Shown piece by piece: positions 8,453 through 15,963 of a stretch of 42,123 nucleotides of DNA. The notes below the pieces were generated by a model, which saw only the letters and a list, made by a program, of their open reading frames with translations, did no database searches and had not been told where the DNA came from. Where the stretch lies: assembly GCA_031281385.1 (NCBI GenBank), contig JAITFL010000058.1:1-42123 (forward strand), given 5' to 3'. Position 1 is the stretch's first letter, and every line of letters begins with the position of its first letter. This DNA is from Holophagales bacterium (GTDB taxonomy: Bacteria > Acidobacteriota > Holophagae > Holophagales > Holophagaceae). A program made the position numbers and the translations under genes.

Positions 8453-9754
8453 ATGCAAAACCACAGCAAAATCCAGCGCCCCCCCAAAAGGACGGGTGCC
8501 AATCCAACGAGGGCCGAACAAAACAAATTTGTCATTGACCTCAGAAACATCTTTTTTGTTGCCGCAGCCAAATTGTTGGCGGCAATCGTTGTCCTCGCCG
8601 GGCATGGGCTGACGGCGGAGAGCCAAGACTGGGCTACAGCGTCGGCAGGCAACAATCACACTGCGGCCATTAAAACTGATGGCACACTCTGGGCTTGGGG
8701 GTCGAATCAACGCGGCAAGCTGGGCGATGGCACCAAGACAAACAGAAACTCCCCCATCCAGGTGGGCTCCTCAAAGGACTGGAAGGCAGTAACTGCGTAC
8801 GACGAATACACTGTGGCCATAAAGAAGGACGGCACGCTCTGGGCGTGGGGACGGAATCAACACGGCCAACTGGGCGACGGCACCAATACAGACAGGAGTG
8901 TCCCTATCCAAGTGGGTTCGGCCAAGAACTGGGCGGCAGTGTCAACCGGCGACCGCCACACCGTGGCCATTAAAACTGACGGCACACTCTGGGCTTGGGG
9001 GCATAACCAATCAGGTCAGCTTGGCGATGGCAAGTTTGTGCCACGGGACGATGACGATGATATTCTCGCCCTCCTCACCAGACCCATCTTAAGCAGCAGC
9101 GAACCGATCCAAGTGGGCTCAGACAAGGACTGGAAGGCTGTTTCAGCAGGCCGTGACCACACTGTGGCCATCAAAACTGACGGCACGCTCTGGGCTTGGG
9201 GAAACAACGAATATGGACAGCTGGGCGACGACAGCAAAATATCTAGGGGCAAACCTGTTCAAGTGGGTTCTGACAAGAATTGGAAGGCAGTGTCAGCAGG
9301 CAGTGGCCACACCGTGGCCCTCAAAACTGACGGCACGCTCTGGGCATGGGGGAGCAATTATTATTATGGTGGGCGTGACGACAACCCCAGCAGCCCCCAC
9401 GGGTCCCAGTACAAGCCACTCCAGGTGGGTTCCGACAAAGACTGGGCGGCTATTTCAGATGGCACCCACACTGTTGCCCTCAAAACCAACGGCACGCTCT
9501 GGGCATGGGGAAACAACAAATATGGACAGCTGGGCGACGGCAGCGAAACAAACAAGAGTCAGCCAACCCAAGTTGGCTCCGCCAAGAACTGGAAGGCGGC
9601 GTCAGCAAGCGCTGGGCACACCGTTGCCATTAAAACTGACGGTACAGCCTGGGCCTGGGGGAGGAATAATCTTGGCCAGCTTGGCGATGGCGCCATAGAA
9701 AATAAGAGCGCTCCTGTCCAAGTAGGTGCAGCTTCCAGTGACTCGAACAAGTGA
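8453..9754 (+). CDS. Secreted or membrane-anchored RCC1-repeat (beta-propeller) protein
   Basis: A 433-residue protein with a basic N-terminus and one hydrophobic segment (about residues 34-52, FFVAAAKLLAAIVVLAG) acting as signal peptide or anchor. It is followed by seven RCC1-type repeats of ~50 residues, each carrying a (T)LWAWG-N---GQLGDG core and linked by QVGS-K-WKAVSAG-HTVAIKTDG. Seven repeats should close a seven-bladed propeller. Repeat 3 has an insertion containing five consecutive Asp, and repeat 5 has a Tyr/Gly-rich variation. The ATG at 8453 is preceded by GGAGG at 7 nt. RCC1 propellers bind proteins, but no partner is indicated here. The near-identical repeats imply recent expansion. 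The gene lies between two inverted copies of the 28-bp repeat. Confidence 0.85.
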   Translation: MQNHSKIQRPPKRTGANPTRAEQNKFVIDLRNIFFVAAAKLLAAIVVLAGHGLTAESQDWATASAGNNHTAAIKTDGTLWAWGSNQRGKLGDGTKTNRNSPIQVGSSKDWKAVTAYDEYTVAIKKDGTLWAWGRNQHGQLGDGTNTDRSVPIQVGSAKNWAAVSTGDRHTVAIKTDGTLWAWGHNQSGQLGDGKFVPRDDDDDILALLTRPILSSSEPIQVGSDKDWKAVSAGRDHTVAIKTDGTLWAWGNNEYGQLGDDSKISRGKPVQVGSDKNWKAVSAGSGHTVALKTDGTLWAWGSNYYYGGRDDNPSSPHGSQYKPLQVGSDKDWAAISDGTHTVALKTNGTLWAWGNNKYGQLGDGSETNKSQPTQVGSAKNWKAASASAGHTVAIKTDGTAWAWGRNNLGQLGDGAIENKSAPVQVGAASSDSNK

Positions 9755-9931
9755 TGCCAGTTCCAAGTCAACGCGATGATTCTCTTTTTCTGGATGGATT
9801 TATGGCAGTCGCCCCGTCTTGGCTGCTTAGACAGACGAAAGGCGCGTAAAGATACTCGTTGCAATTAAGGACGGCCCAAGTCAGGCTCAGACCCTTTTCC
9901 GGCGCAGGTCTAAGTCGTTTTGGGCGGGATT

Positions 9932-9960
9932 CTGTGGAGTCAAGTATACAGTTTCCACAA
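9932..9960 (-). repeat. Dispersed ~28-bp repeat, copy 2 (inverted)
   Basis: Reads TGTGGAGTCAAGTATACAGT then TTCCACAA on the plus strand, which is the reverse complement of copy 1 with about six differences. It is itself nearly palindromic (TGTGGA and TCCACA at its ends). It lies 178 bp after the RCC1 stop, so the RCC1 gene is bracketed by inverted copies. Confidence 0.55.
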
Positions 9961-10031
9961 CAATTCTCATACCTAATTTTAAGGAAGCCTTTCGCCTAGC
10001 CTTCCGAACTTTGGTTTCGGCCTTTGCCAGC

Positions 10032-10976
10032 TTATGCACCGTTTGGCGGAAGAGACCTTGGGTGGAGCCTGCTGTAAAGGGCCCTCAACCTCTCTCTCTG
10101 GACGTGGGTGTATATCTGCGTCGTGCTTATGTCGGCATGTCCAAGCATGGCCTGGACTGACCGTAGGTCTGCGTCATGCTCCAACAGGTGCGTGGCAAAG
10201 GCGTGGCGCAAAACGTGGGGGCTCACGGTCATATGAATTCCGGCTTTTGAAGCATAGGCTTTGATGAGCCTCCACAGATGCTGGCGGGTGAGACTCTCCC
10301 CCAGCCTTCCGACAAACAGTGCCGCACACTTTGGCTTTAGCGAAGGCCGAAGCGTCAGCCACTTCCTCACCCAATGCTCCGCCCCTTGGCCGAATGGCAC
10401 TAGCCTTTCCTTGTTGCCCTTGCCCACCACCCTCAAAAAGCCTTCATCGAGAAAAACAGACAGTGCCGGCAGCTCGGCCAACTCGCTCACTCGGAGCCCG
10501 GTGGCGTACATGAGCTCTATCCAAGCCCTGTCCCTGATGCCCAGCGGGGTGTTGGTGTCAGGCGCGTTTATCAACGATTCAACATCTTCTTCTGTCAGCA
10601 CTTTTGGCAGCGACCTTGGAAGCCGCTGACCGCCCAGCACTTCTTCCGGCCCTTTTGCTGTGTTGCCCTCTTGCCGCAAAAACGCCAAAAATTGCCTCAG
10701 CGTGGAAGCCATGCGCGCCAAAGACCTCAGTGCCATTCCCTCGGCCCTGCGCCCCGCTAGGAATTTCGTGATCATTTCTCTGTCAATTTCCGAAGGGCTT
10801 ACGCCCAAAGAGCAGGCAAAAGATGCAAATATATGCAGATCATATAGATAGCTTGAACAGGTCAGCTTGGACAGCGCCCGCTCAACCGCAACGTGGGTTT
10901 CAAATTCGCGCAGCGTTGCCGCCCACCCGAGCGGCCAGCCATCTTCCGGTGCCTTTATTTTTGGAGGTCTTGACAC
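10032..10976 (-). CDS. XerC/XerD-type tyrosine recombinase
   Basis: A 314-residue site-specific recombinase. An N-terminal SAM-like core-binding domain (about 20-110) precedes the catalytic domain with the full set of active-site residues: R162 in ATGLRVSEL, K186 in GKGNKE, H254 and R257 in HVLRHAFATHLL, H280 in LGH, and nucleophile Y289 in TQIYTHV. Length and sequence match XerC/XerD, which resolve chromosome dimers at dif, more than phage integrases; it has no integrase-type N-terminal arm-binding domain. The GTG start at 10976 is supported by AAGGGG 5 nt upstream. XerC and XerD cannot be told apart here, and no dif site was recognised nearby. It is divergent from acpP. Confidence 0.92.
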   Translation of the reverse strand: MSRPPKIKAPEDGWPLGWAATLREFETHVAVERALSKLTCSSYLYDLHIFASFACSLGVSPSEIDREMITKFLAGRRAEGMALRSLARMASTLRQFLAFLRQEGNTAKGPEEVLGGQRLPRSLPKVLTEEDVESLINAPDTNTPLGIRDRAWIELMYATGLRVSELAELPALSVFLDEGFLRVVGKGNKERLVPFGQGAEHWVRKWLTLRPSLKPKCAALFVGRLGESLTRQHLWRLIKAYASKAGIHMTVSPHVLRHAFATHLLEHDADLRSVQAMLGHADISTTQIYTHVQRERLRALYSRLHPRSLPPNGA

Positions 10977-11077
10977 GTTTCCCCTTCAATTATCTACTAT
11001 GCCCGAATGATGCAAGAAATCCACCAACAAAACCCTGCCTTGCCGATTTGGGCAAGTTGACCTCTTACTTGATTTGG

Positions 11078-11109
11078 TACCCTATTGCCAAATTGCTTGC
11101 GATAGGGTA
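11078..11109 (+). promoter_or_regulatory. Inverted repeat (operator candidate) overlapping the acpP promoter
   Basis: TACCCTATTGC (11078-11088) and GCGATAGGGTA (11099-11109) form 11-bp arms with one G-T mismatch and a 10-nt centre. The repeat covers the -35 region and touches the -10 of the best acpP promoter. It could be a repressor operator controlling fatty acid synthesis, as FapR or FabT sites do in other bacteria, though the sequence does not resemble those sites. A leader hairpin is the alternative. Confidence 0.45.
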
Positions 11110-11113
11110 GACT
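11085..11113 (+). promoter_or_regulatory. Candidate sigma-70 promoter for acpP
   Basis: TTGCCA (5/6 match) is followed after exactly 17 bp by TAGACT (4/6). Transcription would start about 28 nt before the acpP ATG, leaving room for its GAAGGAGAG ribosome-binding site. A second -35-like TTGACC at 11057 lacks a good partner. Confidence 0.45.
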
Positions 11114-11148
11114 CAGATTTGTCTTTATTTAATTATGAAGGAGAGCCA

Positions 11149-11388
11149 ATGGCTGACACCAAAAGCAAAGTAATCGCGCTGATCGCAGAAACGCTGGCGC
11201 AACCGGAAGAATCCATCACAGAGAACAAGCATTTCATTGACGACCTGGGCGCTGACAGCTTGGACTTGGTTGAAATCATGATGGCCATCGAAGAAAACCT
11301 TGGCATCGCGATCCCAGAAAATGAGCAGGAAAAAATCAAGACAGTCGGCGATGTGATCGCCTTCGTCGAGAATCACTCACAGGCTTGA
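11149..11388 (+). CDS. acpP: Acyl carrier protein
   Basis: A 79-residue acidic carrier protein that holds growing acyl chains on a 4'-phosphopantetheine arm during type II fatty acid synthesis. The attachment site is Ser37 in the canonical GADSLDLVE motif, and the sequence is typical end to end (IAETL, DDLGADSLD, AIEENLGIAIPE, TVGDVIAFVE). ATG 11149 follows GAAGGAGAG; in-frame codons further upstream lack such a site. It is directly followed by fabF, a common arrangement, but fabD and fabG are not upstream. Confidence 0.97.
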   Translation: MADTKSKVIALIAETLAQPEESITENKHFIDDLGADSLDLVEIMMAIEENLGIAIPENEQEKIKTVGDVIAFVENHSQA

Positions 11389-11410
11389 TTGGATCTTTGA
11401 GTTAACTTTT

Positions 11411-11454
11411 CCGCCGCATGACCATTGGACTGGCCACTGCGGCGGTGCTTTTTC
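11411..11454 (+). terminator. Terminator or attenuator between acpP and fabF
   Basis: CCGCCGCA and TGCGGCGG form a perfect 8-bp GC stem (11411-11418 with 11438-11445), followed by TGCTTTTTC. This looks like a Rho-independent terminator behind acpP. Because fabF begins only 13 nt later on the same strand, it may act as a partial terminator, giving more acpP than fabF transcript. Confidence 0.55.
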
Positions 11455-11466
11455 AAGGTGGTTTTT

Positions 11467-12717
11467 ATGGCTTCCATTCAGAAGCGCCGCGTAGTTATCA
11501 CCGGCATGGGTACCATAAATCCCTGCGGCAACAACGTCCGCGAAACATGGGAAGCACTGTTGGCAGGCAAGAGCGGGATCGGCCCGATTGACCGGTTCGA
11601 CACGACAGACTTTCCTTGCAAAATCGCGGGCCAAATCAAGGGATTCAACCCAGACCCGTTCATCGAGAAAAAAGAACAAAAAAAGATGGACATCTTCATC
11701 CAGTACGCAATGGCCGCCGCTTCCGAAGCCATGAAAGAGGCTGGGTTTGAAGACTGTGATCTGCCTGCGGCGGAGCGGGAGCGCTTTGGGGTTTCTGTAG
11801 GCTCGGGCGTTGGCGGACTTGGCACAATCTGGAACGAAGCCCATGGCTACAGGGGCCCCCGCAAGACAAGCCCATTCTTTATCCCCAGCCTGATAGTGAA
11901 CCTAGCCAGCGGCAACATCAGCATCAAGTACGGCCTCAAGGGTCCCAACTGCGCGGTGGCCACCGCCTGCGCTACTGGGACACACTCCATCGGCGATGCG
12001 GCCAGGCTCATCATGTTTGGGTACGCGGACAGGATGCTGGCTGGCGGGTCTGATTCGGTGATAAACCAGTTGGGCATCGGCGGCTTCTCGGCCATGAGGG
12101 CCCTTTCCACCAGGAACGACGAGCCAGAAAAGGCCAGTCGGCCCTTCGACAAAGACAGGGACGGATTCGTCATGGGAGAGGGTTCGGGCGTGGTAGTCCT
12201 AGAAGAGCTTGAACTCGCCAAGGCGCGAGGGGCAAAAATCATGGCAGAAATATTGGGCTTTGGCATGTCCGGCGATGCTTTTCACTTGACCAGCCCCAGC
12301 GAAGATGGCGACGGCCCGATGCGGGTTATGAATGCCGCTATTGCTGACGCTGGAATCTCCCCAGAGCAGATTGGCTATGTTAACGCGCATGGCACTTCTA
12401 CGCCTGCGGGAGACCGCATAGAGTGCCTGGCCATCCGAAAGGCATTCGGCGCACACGCCGACAAACTAAAAATCAGTTCCACCAAATCCATGCACGGGCA
12501 TCTCTTGGGCGCCGCCGGGGGCATAGAAACCATTGTCGCCGCTATGGCCTTGATAAATGGCGTCGCACCCCCGACCATCAACGTAGAGAACCAAGACCCC
12601 GAATGCGACCTAAATGTATGCGCTAACGAAAAGAGTCCAATTGACTGCGAGTACGCGCTGAACAACAATTTCGGATTCGGTGGCACCAACGCCTGTCTGA
12701 TTCTGCGTAAAATTTAG
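11467..12717 (+). CDS. fabF: Beta-ketoacyl-ACP synthase II
   Basis: Condensing enzyme of type II fatty acid synthesis that elongates acyl-ACP with malonyl-ACP. The 416-residue protein carries the Cys-His-His active site of the KAS I/II class: C168 in AVATACATGTHSIGDA, H308 in VNAHGTSTPAGD and H345 in SMHGHLLGAAG. The glycine-rich C-terminal NNNFGFGGTNA is present. ATG 11467 is preceded by AAGGTGG; an in-frame ATG at 11425 would add 14 residues that do not belong to the family and would start inside the terminator stem. It follows acpP on the same strand. FabF rather than FabB is chosen on overall length and sequence. Confidence 0.95.
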   Translation: MASIQKRRVVITGMGTINPCGNNVRETWEALLAGKSGIGPIDRFDTTDFPCKIAGQIKGFNPDPFIEKKEQKKMDIFIQYAMAAASEAMKEAGFEDCDLPAAERERFGVSVGSGVGGLGTIWNEAHGYRGPRKTSPFFIPSLIVNLASGNISIKYGLKGPNCAVATACATGTHSIGDAARLIMFGYADRMLAGGSDSVINQLGIGGFSAMRALSTRNDEPEKASRPFDKDRDGFVMGEGSGVVVLEELELAKARGAKIMAEILGFGMSGDAFHLTSPSEDGDGPMRVMNAAIADAGISPEQIGYVNAHGTSTPAGDRIECLAIRKAFGAHADKLKISSTKSMHGHLLGAAGGIETIVAAMALINGVAPPTINVENQDPECDLNVCANEKSPIDCEYALNNNFGFGGTNACLILRKI

Positions 12718-12766
12718 CCCCACATCTTGAAATCGTTGGACATTCCTAGCATTTTCATGCCCCAAA

Positions 12767-14833
12767 ATGCCAAAAGCCATTCCATTTAAGCTGGTCAGCC
12801 CGTACTCCCCGGCCGGAGACCAGCCGGAAGCCATTGCACAGCTTGTGGCGGGAGTGGAGGCCGGGGAGAAGTTCCAGACCCTCTTGGGCGTCACAGGCTC
12901 AGGGAAAACCTTCACCATGGCATCGGCCATCAGCCGTCTTGGCCGCCCCGCCCTAATATTTGCCCCAAACAAGACGCTGGCCGCGCAGCTATTCGCCGAA
13001 TTCAAGCAATTCTTCCCGCACAACGCCGTCGAGTACTTTGTCAGCTACTACGACTATTACCAGCCAGAGGCGTATGTCCCCGAAAGGGATCTGTTCATCG
13101 AAAAGGACGCAAAAATAAACGATGAGCTAGAAAAGCTTCGCCTTAGCGCCACCCGCTGCCTGCTGGAGAGAAGGGACACCATTGTCGTTGCGTCCGTAAG
13201 CTGCATCTATGGCCTTGGCGACCCAAGCAGCTACCTAGACCTTAGCGTCTCGCTGAAAGTTGGCGGCACCAAAGACCGCTCGATGCTGCTTAGGGACTTG
13301 GTGGCCATACAGTATTCCCGCAACGAAATATCTTTCGAGCCCGGCGTGTTCCGCGTCAGAGGGGATGTTGTAGAGATATACCCCGCCTACGAGGACACGG
13401 CGTACAGGGTCGAGCTGTTTGGGGACGAAATCGAGAAGCTCTCCACATTCGACCCATTGAGGGGAACCACCATTGACTACCTTGAATCGCTGACCATTTG
13501 GCCCAAATCGCACTATGTAACGCCTCAAGACAAACTGAAAACGGCCATCAGCCAAGTGAAAAAGGATTTGGAGCAACGAGAGGAAGAATTCCGCTCAATG
13601 GGTAAAATCGTGGAAATGCAGCGGCTGCGCCAGCGCACGGTTTATGACATCGAAATGATGAAGGAAATGGGCTACTGTTCGGGGATAGAAAACTACAGCC
13701 GATACCTCGATGGACGATCCATAGGCCAGCCCCCGCACACCCTGCTGGACTATTTTCCCGAGGATTTTATTTTATTCATGGACGAAAGCCATGTAGCAAC
13801 GGGGCAGCTGCGGGGCATGTACAACGGAGACCAGACGCGCAAGCGCACGCTGGTGGAATATGGATTCCGGCTGCCAGCGGCTCTGGACAACAGGCCCCTG
13901 AAATTTGAGGAATTCGAGCAAAGACTGAACCAAGCCGTATTTGTTAGCGCCACCCCTGGAGACTACGAACTCATGCAGTCGGGAGGGGCCTTTGTCGAGC
14001 AGGTGGTTCGCCCGACGGGCTTGGTTGATCCACAGGTGGAAGTCAGGAAAGCGTCATCGCAAGTGGACGACCTATTAGGAGAGATCCGCATTTGCATCGA
14101 GCGCGGCGAAAGGGTGCTGGTCACCACCATGACGAAAAAATTGGCCGAGCAGCTAACCTCGTACTACCGCGAATTGGGGATAAAAGCCGAATATCTGCAC
14201 AGCGAAATTGACACGCTCGAGCGCGTGGAGCTGCTAAAAGATCTTCGCAGAGGCACATTCGATGTACTCATAGGGATCAACCTGCTGCGAGAAGGGCTGG
14301 ATTTGCCAGAAGTCAGCCTAGTGGCCATACTGGACGCCGACAAAGAAGGCTTCCTCAGAAACCACCGCAGCCTAATCCAAACCATCGGGCGCGCCGCCCG
14401 CAACGTCAGGGGAAAAGCAATACTGTATGCAGATTCCGTCACGGGTTCCATGAGCGCGGCCATAAACGAAACCAACCGCCGCCGAGCCAAACAACTGGAA
14501 TACAATGCCGCACATGGCATCACGCCGGAGACTATACGCAAAAACATTGATGACGTGCTGGGGGAGGCGCTCGCCAGAGAGTTTATCTCCGTCCCCAAAG
14601 ATGGCAAAGATGGCAAAGATGGATTCGTTGCAGAGGAGCCGCTTCTGTACCTGACAGACGGCGAATTTGGCAGGGAGATCAAAAAACTGGAAACCCAAAT
14701 GCAAAGACACGCTTCGAGAATGGAATTTGAAAAGGCCGCCGAACTTAGGGACAGAATTATCAAGGCCAAGAAGGAAAGACTGGTGGCGCCTATGGCGCCG
14801 AGCAATGCACAGGAAGCACAGATAGATGAGTAA
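12767..14833 (+). CDS. uvrB: Excinuclease ABC subunit B
   Basis: Damage-verification helicase-like subunit of nucleotide excision repair. The 688-residue protein shows Walker A GVTGSGKT (41-48), the beta-hairpin block [12 protein letters not shown] that clamps DNA, the DESH Walker B motif (339-342), helicase motifs V/VI ([22 protein letters not shown]), and the C-terminal UVR domain ([23 protein letters not shown]) that binds UvrC. Between helicase core and UVR domain is a small KDGKDGKDG linker repeat. No strong Shine-Dalgarno precedes ATG 12767. It is 49 bp after fabF; uvrA and uvrC are not in the window. Confidence 0.97.
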   Translation: MPKAIPFKLVSPYSPAGDQPEAIAQLVAGVEAGEKFQTLLGVTGSGKTFTMASAISRLGRPALIFAPNKTLAAQLFAEFKQFFPHNAVEYFVSYYDYYQPEAYVPERDLFIEKDAKINDELEKLRLSATRCLLERRDTIVVASVSCIYGLGDPSSYLDLSVSLKVGGTKDRSMLLRDLVAIQYSRNEISFEPGVFRVRGDVVEIYPAYEDTAYRVELFGDEIEKLSTFDPLRGTTIDYLESLTIWPKSHYVTPQDKLKTAISQVKKDLEQREEEFRSMGKIVEMQRLRQRTVYDIEMMKEMGYCSGIENYSRYLDGRSIGQPPHTLLDYFPEDFILFMDESHVATGQLRGMYNGDQTRKRTLVEYGFRLPAALDNRPLKFEEFEQRLNQAVFVSATPGDYELMQSGGAFVEQVVRPTGLVDPQVEVRKASSQVDDLLGEIRICIERGERVLVTTMTKKLAEQLTSYYRELGIKAEYLHSEIDTLERVELLKDLRRGTFDVLIGINLLREGLDLPEVSLVAILDADKEGFLRNHRSLIQTIGRAARNVRGKAILYADSVTGSMSAAINETNRRRAKQLEYNAAHGITPETIRKNIDDVLGEALAREFISVPKDGKDGKDGFVAEEPLLYLTDGEFGREIKKLETQMQRHASRMEFEKAAELRDRIIKAKKERLVAPMAPSNAQEAQIDE
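14597..14622 (+). repeat. uvrB: Short tandem repeat inside uvrB
   Basis: AAAGATGGC is repeated almost three times, encoding KDGKDGKDG in the linker before the UVR domain. The unit is 9 nt, so slippage would change linker length without breaking the frame. Confidence 0.7.
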
Positions 14834-14892
14834 TTTTTTTGTTGAACAAACAGGATAAACTGAATTTGGAGCCAGCCGCAGACAAGAAGAAA

Positions 14893-15636
14893 ATGCATCC
14901 ATCTTTTTTCCTAATCTTCCGCCGAGGCATCCCACTTGCGGGGATCGCCCTGTCAGTGGCTGCCTTCGTGAACTTTCCCGAATACATAGGCTGGGCCCTC
15001 TTAGCCTCAATTGCGATACTGGCAGACTTGCAAAGCACATTCAATTCGGGAGGGCTGTACTTGGCAAAGCACAGGGCCATCGTGCGTTGGGACGGCCACT
15101 GGCTGCAAGCGCTGCGCCCATTTTTTAGGGTGCTTCGCTTAGAGGACAAAGGGCTGCTGTCTTTTTGTGCATGGAACAACCAGCGCGTCTGGAAAGCGCT
15201 AGCCGGCAGACAATCATTAAATGCGTTGGCGCTGCTGCCCCATTGCATCCAATCCACAAAATGCTCTGCCAAGGTGGTTGAAGACGTGCAGTCCTGCACC
15301 AGATGCGGGGCCTGCATCATTGGGAACATAGCAGACGCAACACAAAAATGCGAATGGGACGTGAGGATAGCCCCGCGAAGCCGAGAGGCGTACGCCCAAG
15401 CTAGAAAGTCACGCCCTGACATAGTTGTAGCCGTCGCCTGCCCCGACCGCCTTGCAAAGGGCCTTTTCAAACTGCCTGAAATTCCGTCGCTGGCCATTCC
15501 ATTGGAATTGCCTCATGGAATGTGCATTGACACCGCATTCGACTTCCAGCGCCTCGCGCGCGCCATGGCACAATTCCCAAATCAAGCACAGGCCCCAAAG
15601 ATACAGCCACTGAAAAGGAATTTGTTGGGTGGATAA
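14893..15636 (+). CDS. DUF116-like membrane-associated cysteine protein
   Basis: A 247-residue protein. N-terminal residues about 10-45 are hydrophobic (one or two membrane segments), followed by a cytosolic domain with the LLPHCIQSTKCSA block and the cluster CTRCGACIIGNIADATQKC, then VAVACPDRLAKGLFKLPEIP. This layout (ALLPHC, CxxCGxC, a second VACP element) matches DUF116, a family of unknown function whose Cys residues may bind metal or an Fe-S cluster. ATG 14893 follows AAGAAG; an in-frame TTG at 14839, just after the uvrB stop, is an alternative without a ribosome-binding site. It follows uvrB closely and may be cotranscribed. Family assignment is from memory of motifs. Confidence 0.65.
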   Translation: MHPSFFLIFRRGIPLAGIALSVAAFVNFPEYIGWALLASIAILADLQSTFNSGGLYLAKHRAIVRWDGHWLQALRPFFRVLRLEDKGLLSFCAWNNQRVWKALAGRQSLNALALLPHCIQSTKCSAKVVEDVQSCTRCGACIIGNIADATQKCEWDVRIAPRSREAYAQARKSRPDIVVAVACPDRLAKGLFKLPEIPSLAIPLELPHGMCIDTAFDFQRLARAMAQFPNQAQAPKIQPLKRNLLGG

Positions 15637-15667
15637 AGCGGCGATTATACCGACATGCAATTAAAAG

Positions 15668-15695
15668 ATTGGGAACAACATACTTAATTCCACAA
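15668..15695 (+). repeat. Dispersed ~28-bp repeat, copy 3
   Basis: Core GGGAACAACATACTTAATTC then CACAA, 22/25 identical to copy 1 (8151-8180) and in the same orientation. It lies 31 bp after the stop of the DUF116-like gene. Confidence 0.6.
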
Positions 15696-15736
15696 AACCG
15701 TTTCATCATCAACAACAATTCACAAGGAAGCAAGAA

Positions 15737-15934
15737 ATGACAGACCATCAAACCGATGACGATTCACAGGGCATAGGCGGATTCCACGAATGACTGAAGC
15801 ACAAAGAGATCAAGATGCCTAAAGACTATTGCATAACAGCCGAAGAAGTTAAAAGGACAAGGGAAGGAAGGGCCAAAAAAGGGCGGCATGACTACCGCCG
15901 GTTATGGCCGCAGCATAGGCATTTCTTAGGGTAG
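15737..15934 (+). pseudogene. Small gene interrupted by one in-frame TGA
   Basis: ATG 15737 follows AAGGAAG and opens an 18-residue frame (MTDHQTDDDSQGIGGFHE) ending at TGA 15791-15793. The same frame then continues without another stop to TAG at 15932-15934, giving 66 codons in all. The second half (MPKDYCITAEEVKRTREGR...) looks like a real, very basic small protein. It could be translated alone from ATG 15815 as 39 residues. Either one nonsense mutation has split a small gene, or TGA is read through, or these are two tiny genes. TGA is an ordinary stop elsewhere in the window. No homologue is recognised. Confidence 0.4.
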
Positions 15935-15963
15935 TATGGACAAGAATTGTTGAGGGGGAGCGC

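Larger units (their letters stand above)
15637..15963. other. 327-bp stretch with a repeat copy and a small broken gene
   Basis: Contains copy 3 of the 28-bp repeat (15668-15695), then a small interrupted coding region (15737-15934), then the GGGGGAG ribosome-binding site of the next gene. I see nothing else. Confidence 0.5.

Noticed and set aside
8640..9740. Regularly spaced similar DNA units that could look like a CRISPR or satellite array
   Set aside because: They are in frame and encode the RCC1 repeats; unit sequence varies at synonymous sites and there are no unique spacers.
10977..11148. Search for a dif or attachment site beside the Xer recombinase
   Set aside because: The only palindromic element (11078-11109) has arms and spacing unlike dif core sites and overlaps the acpP promoter, so regulation is the simpler reading.
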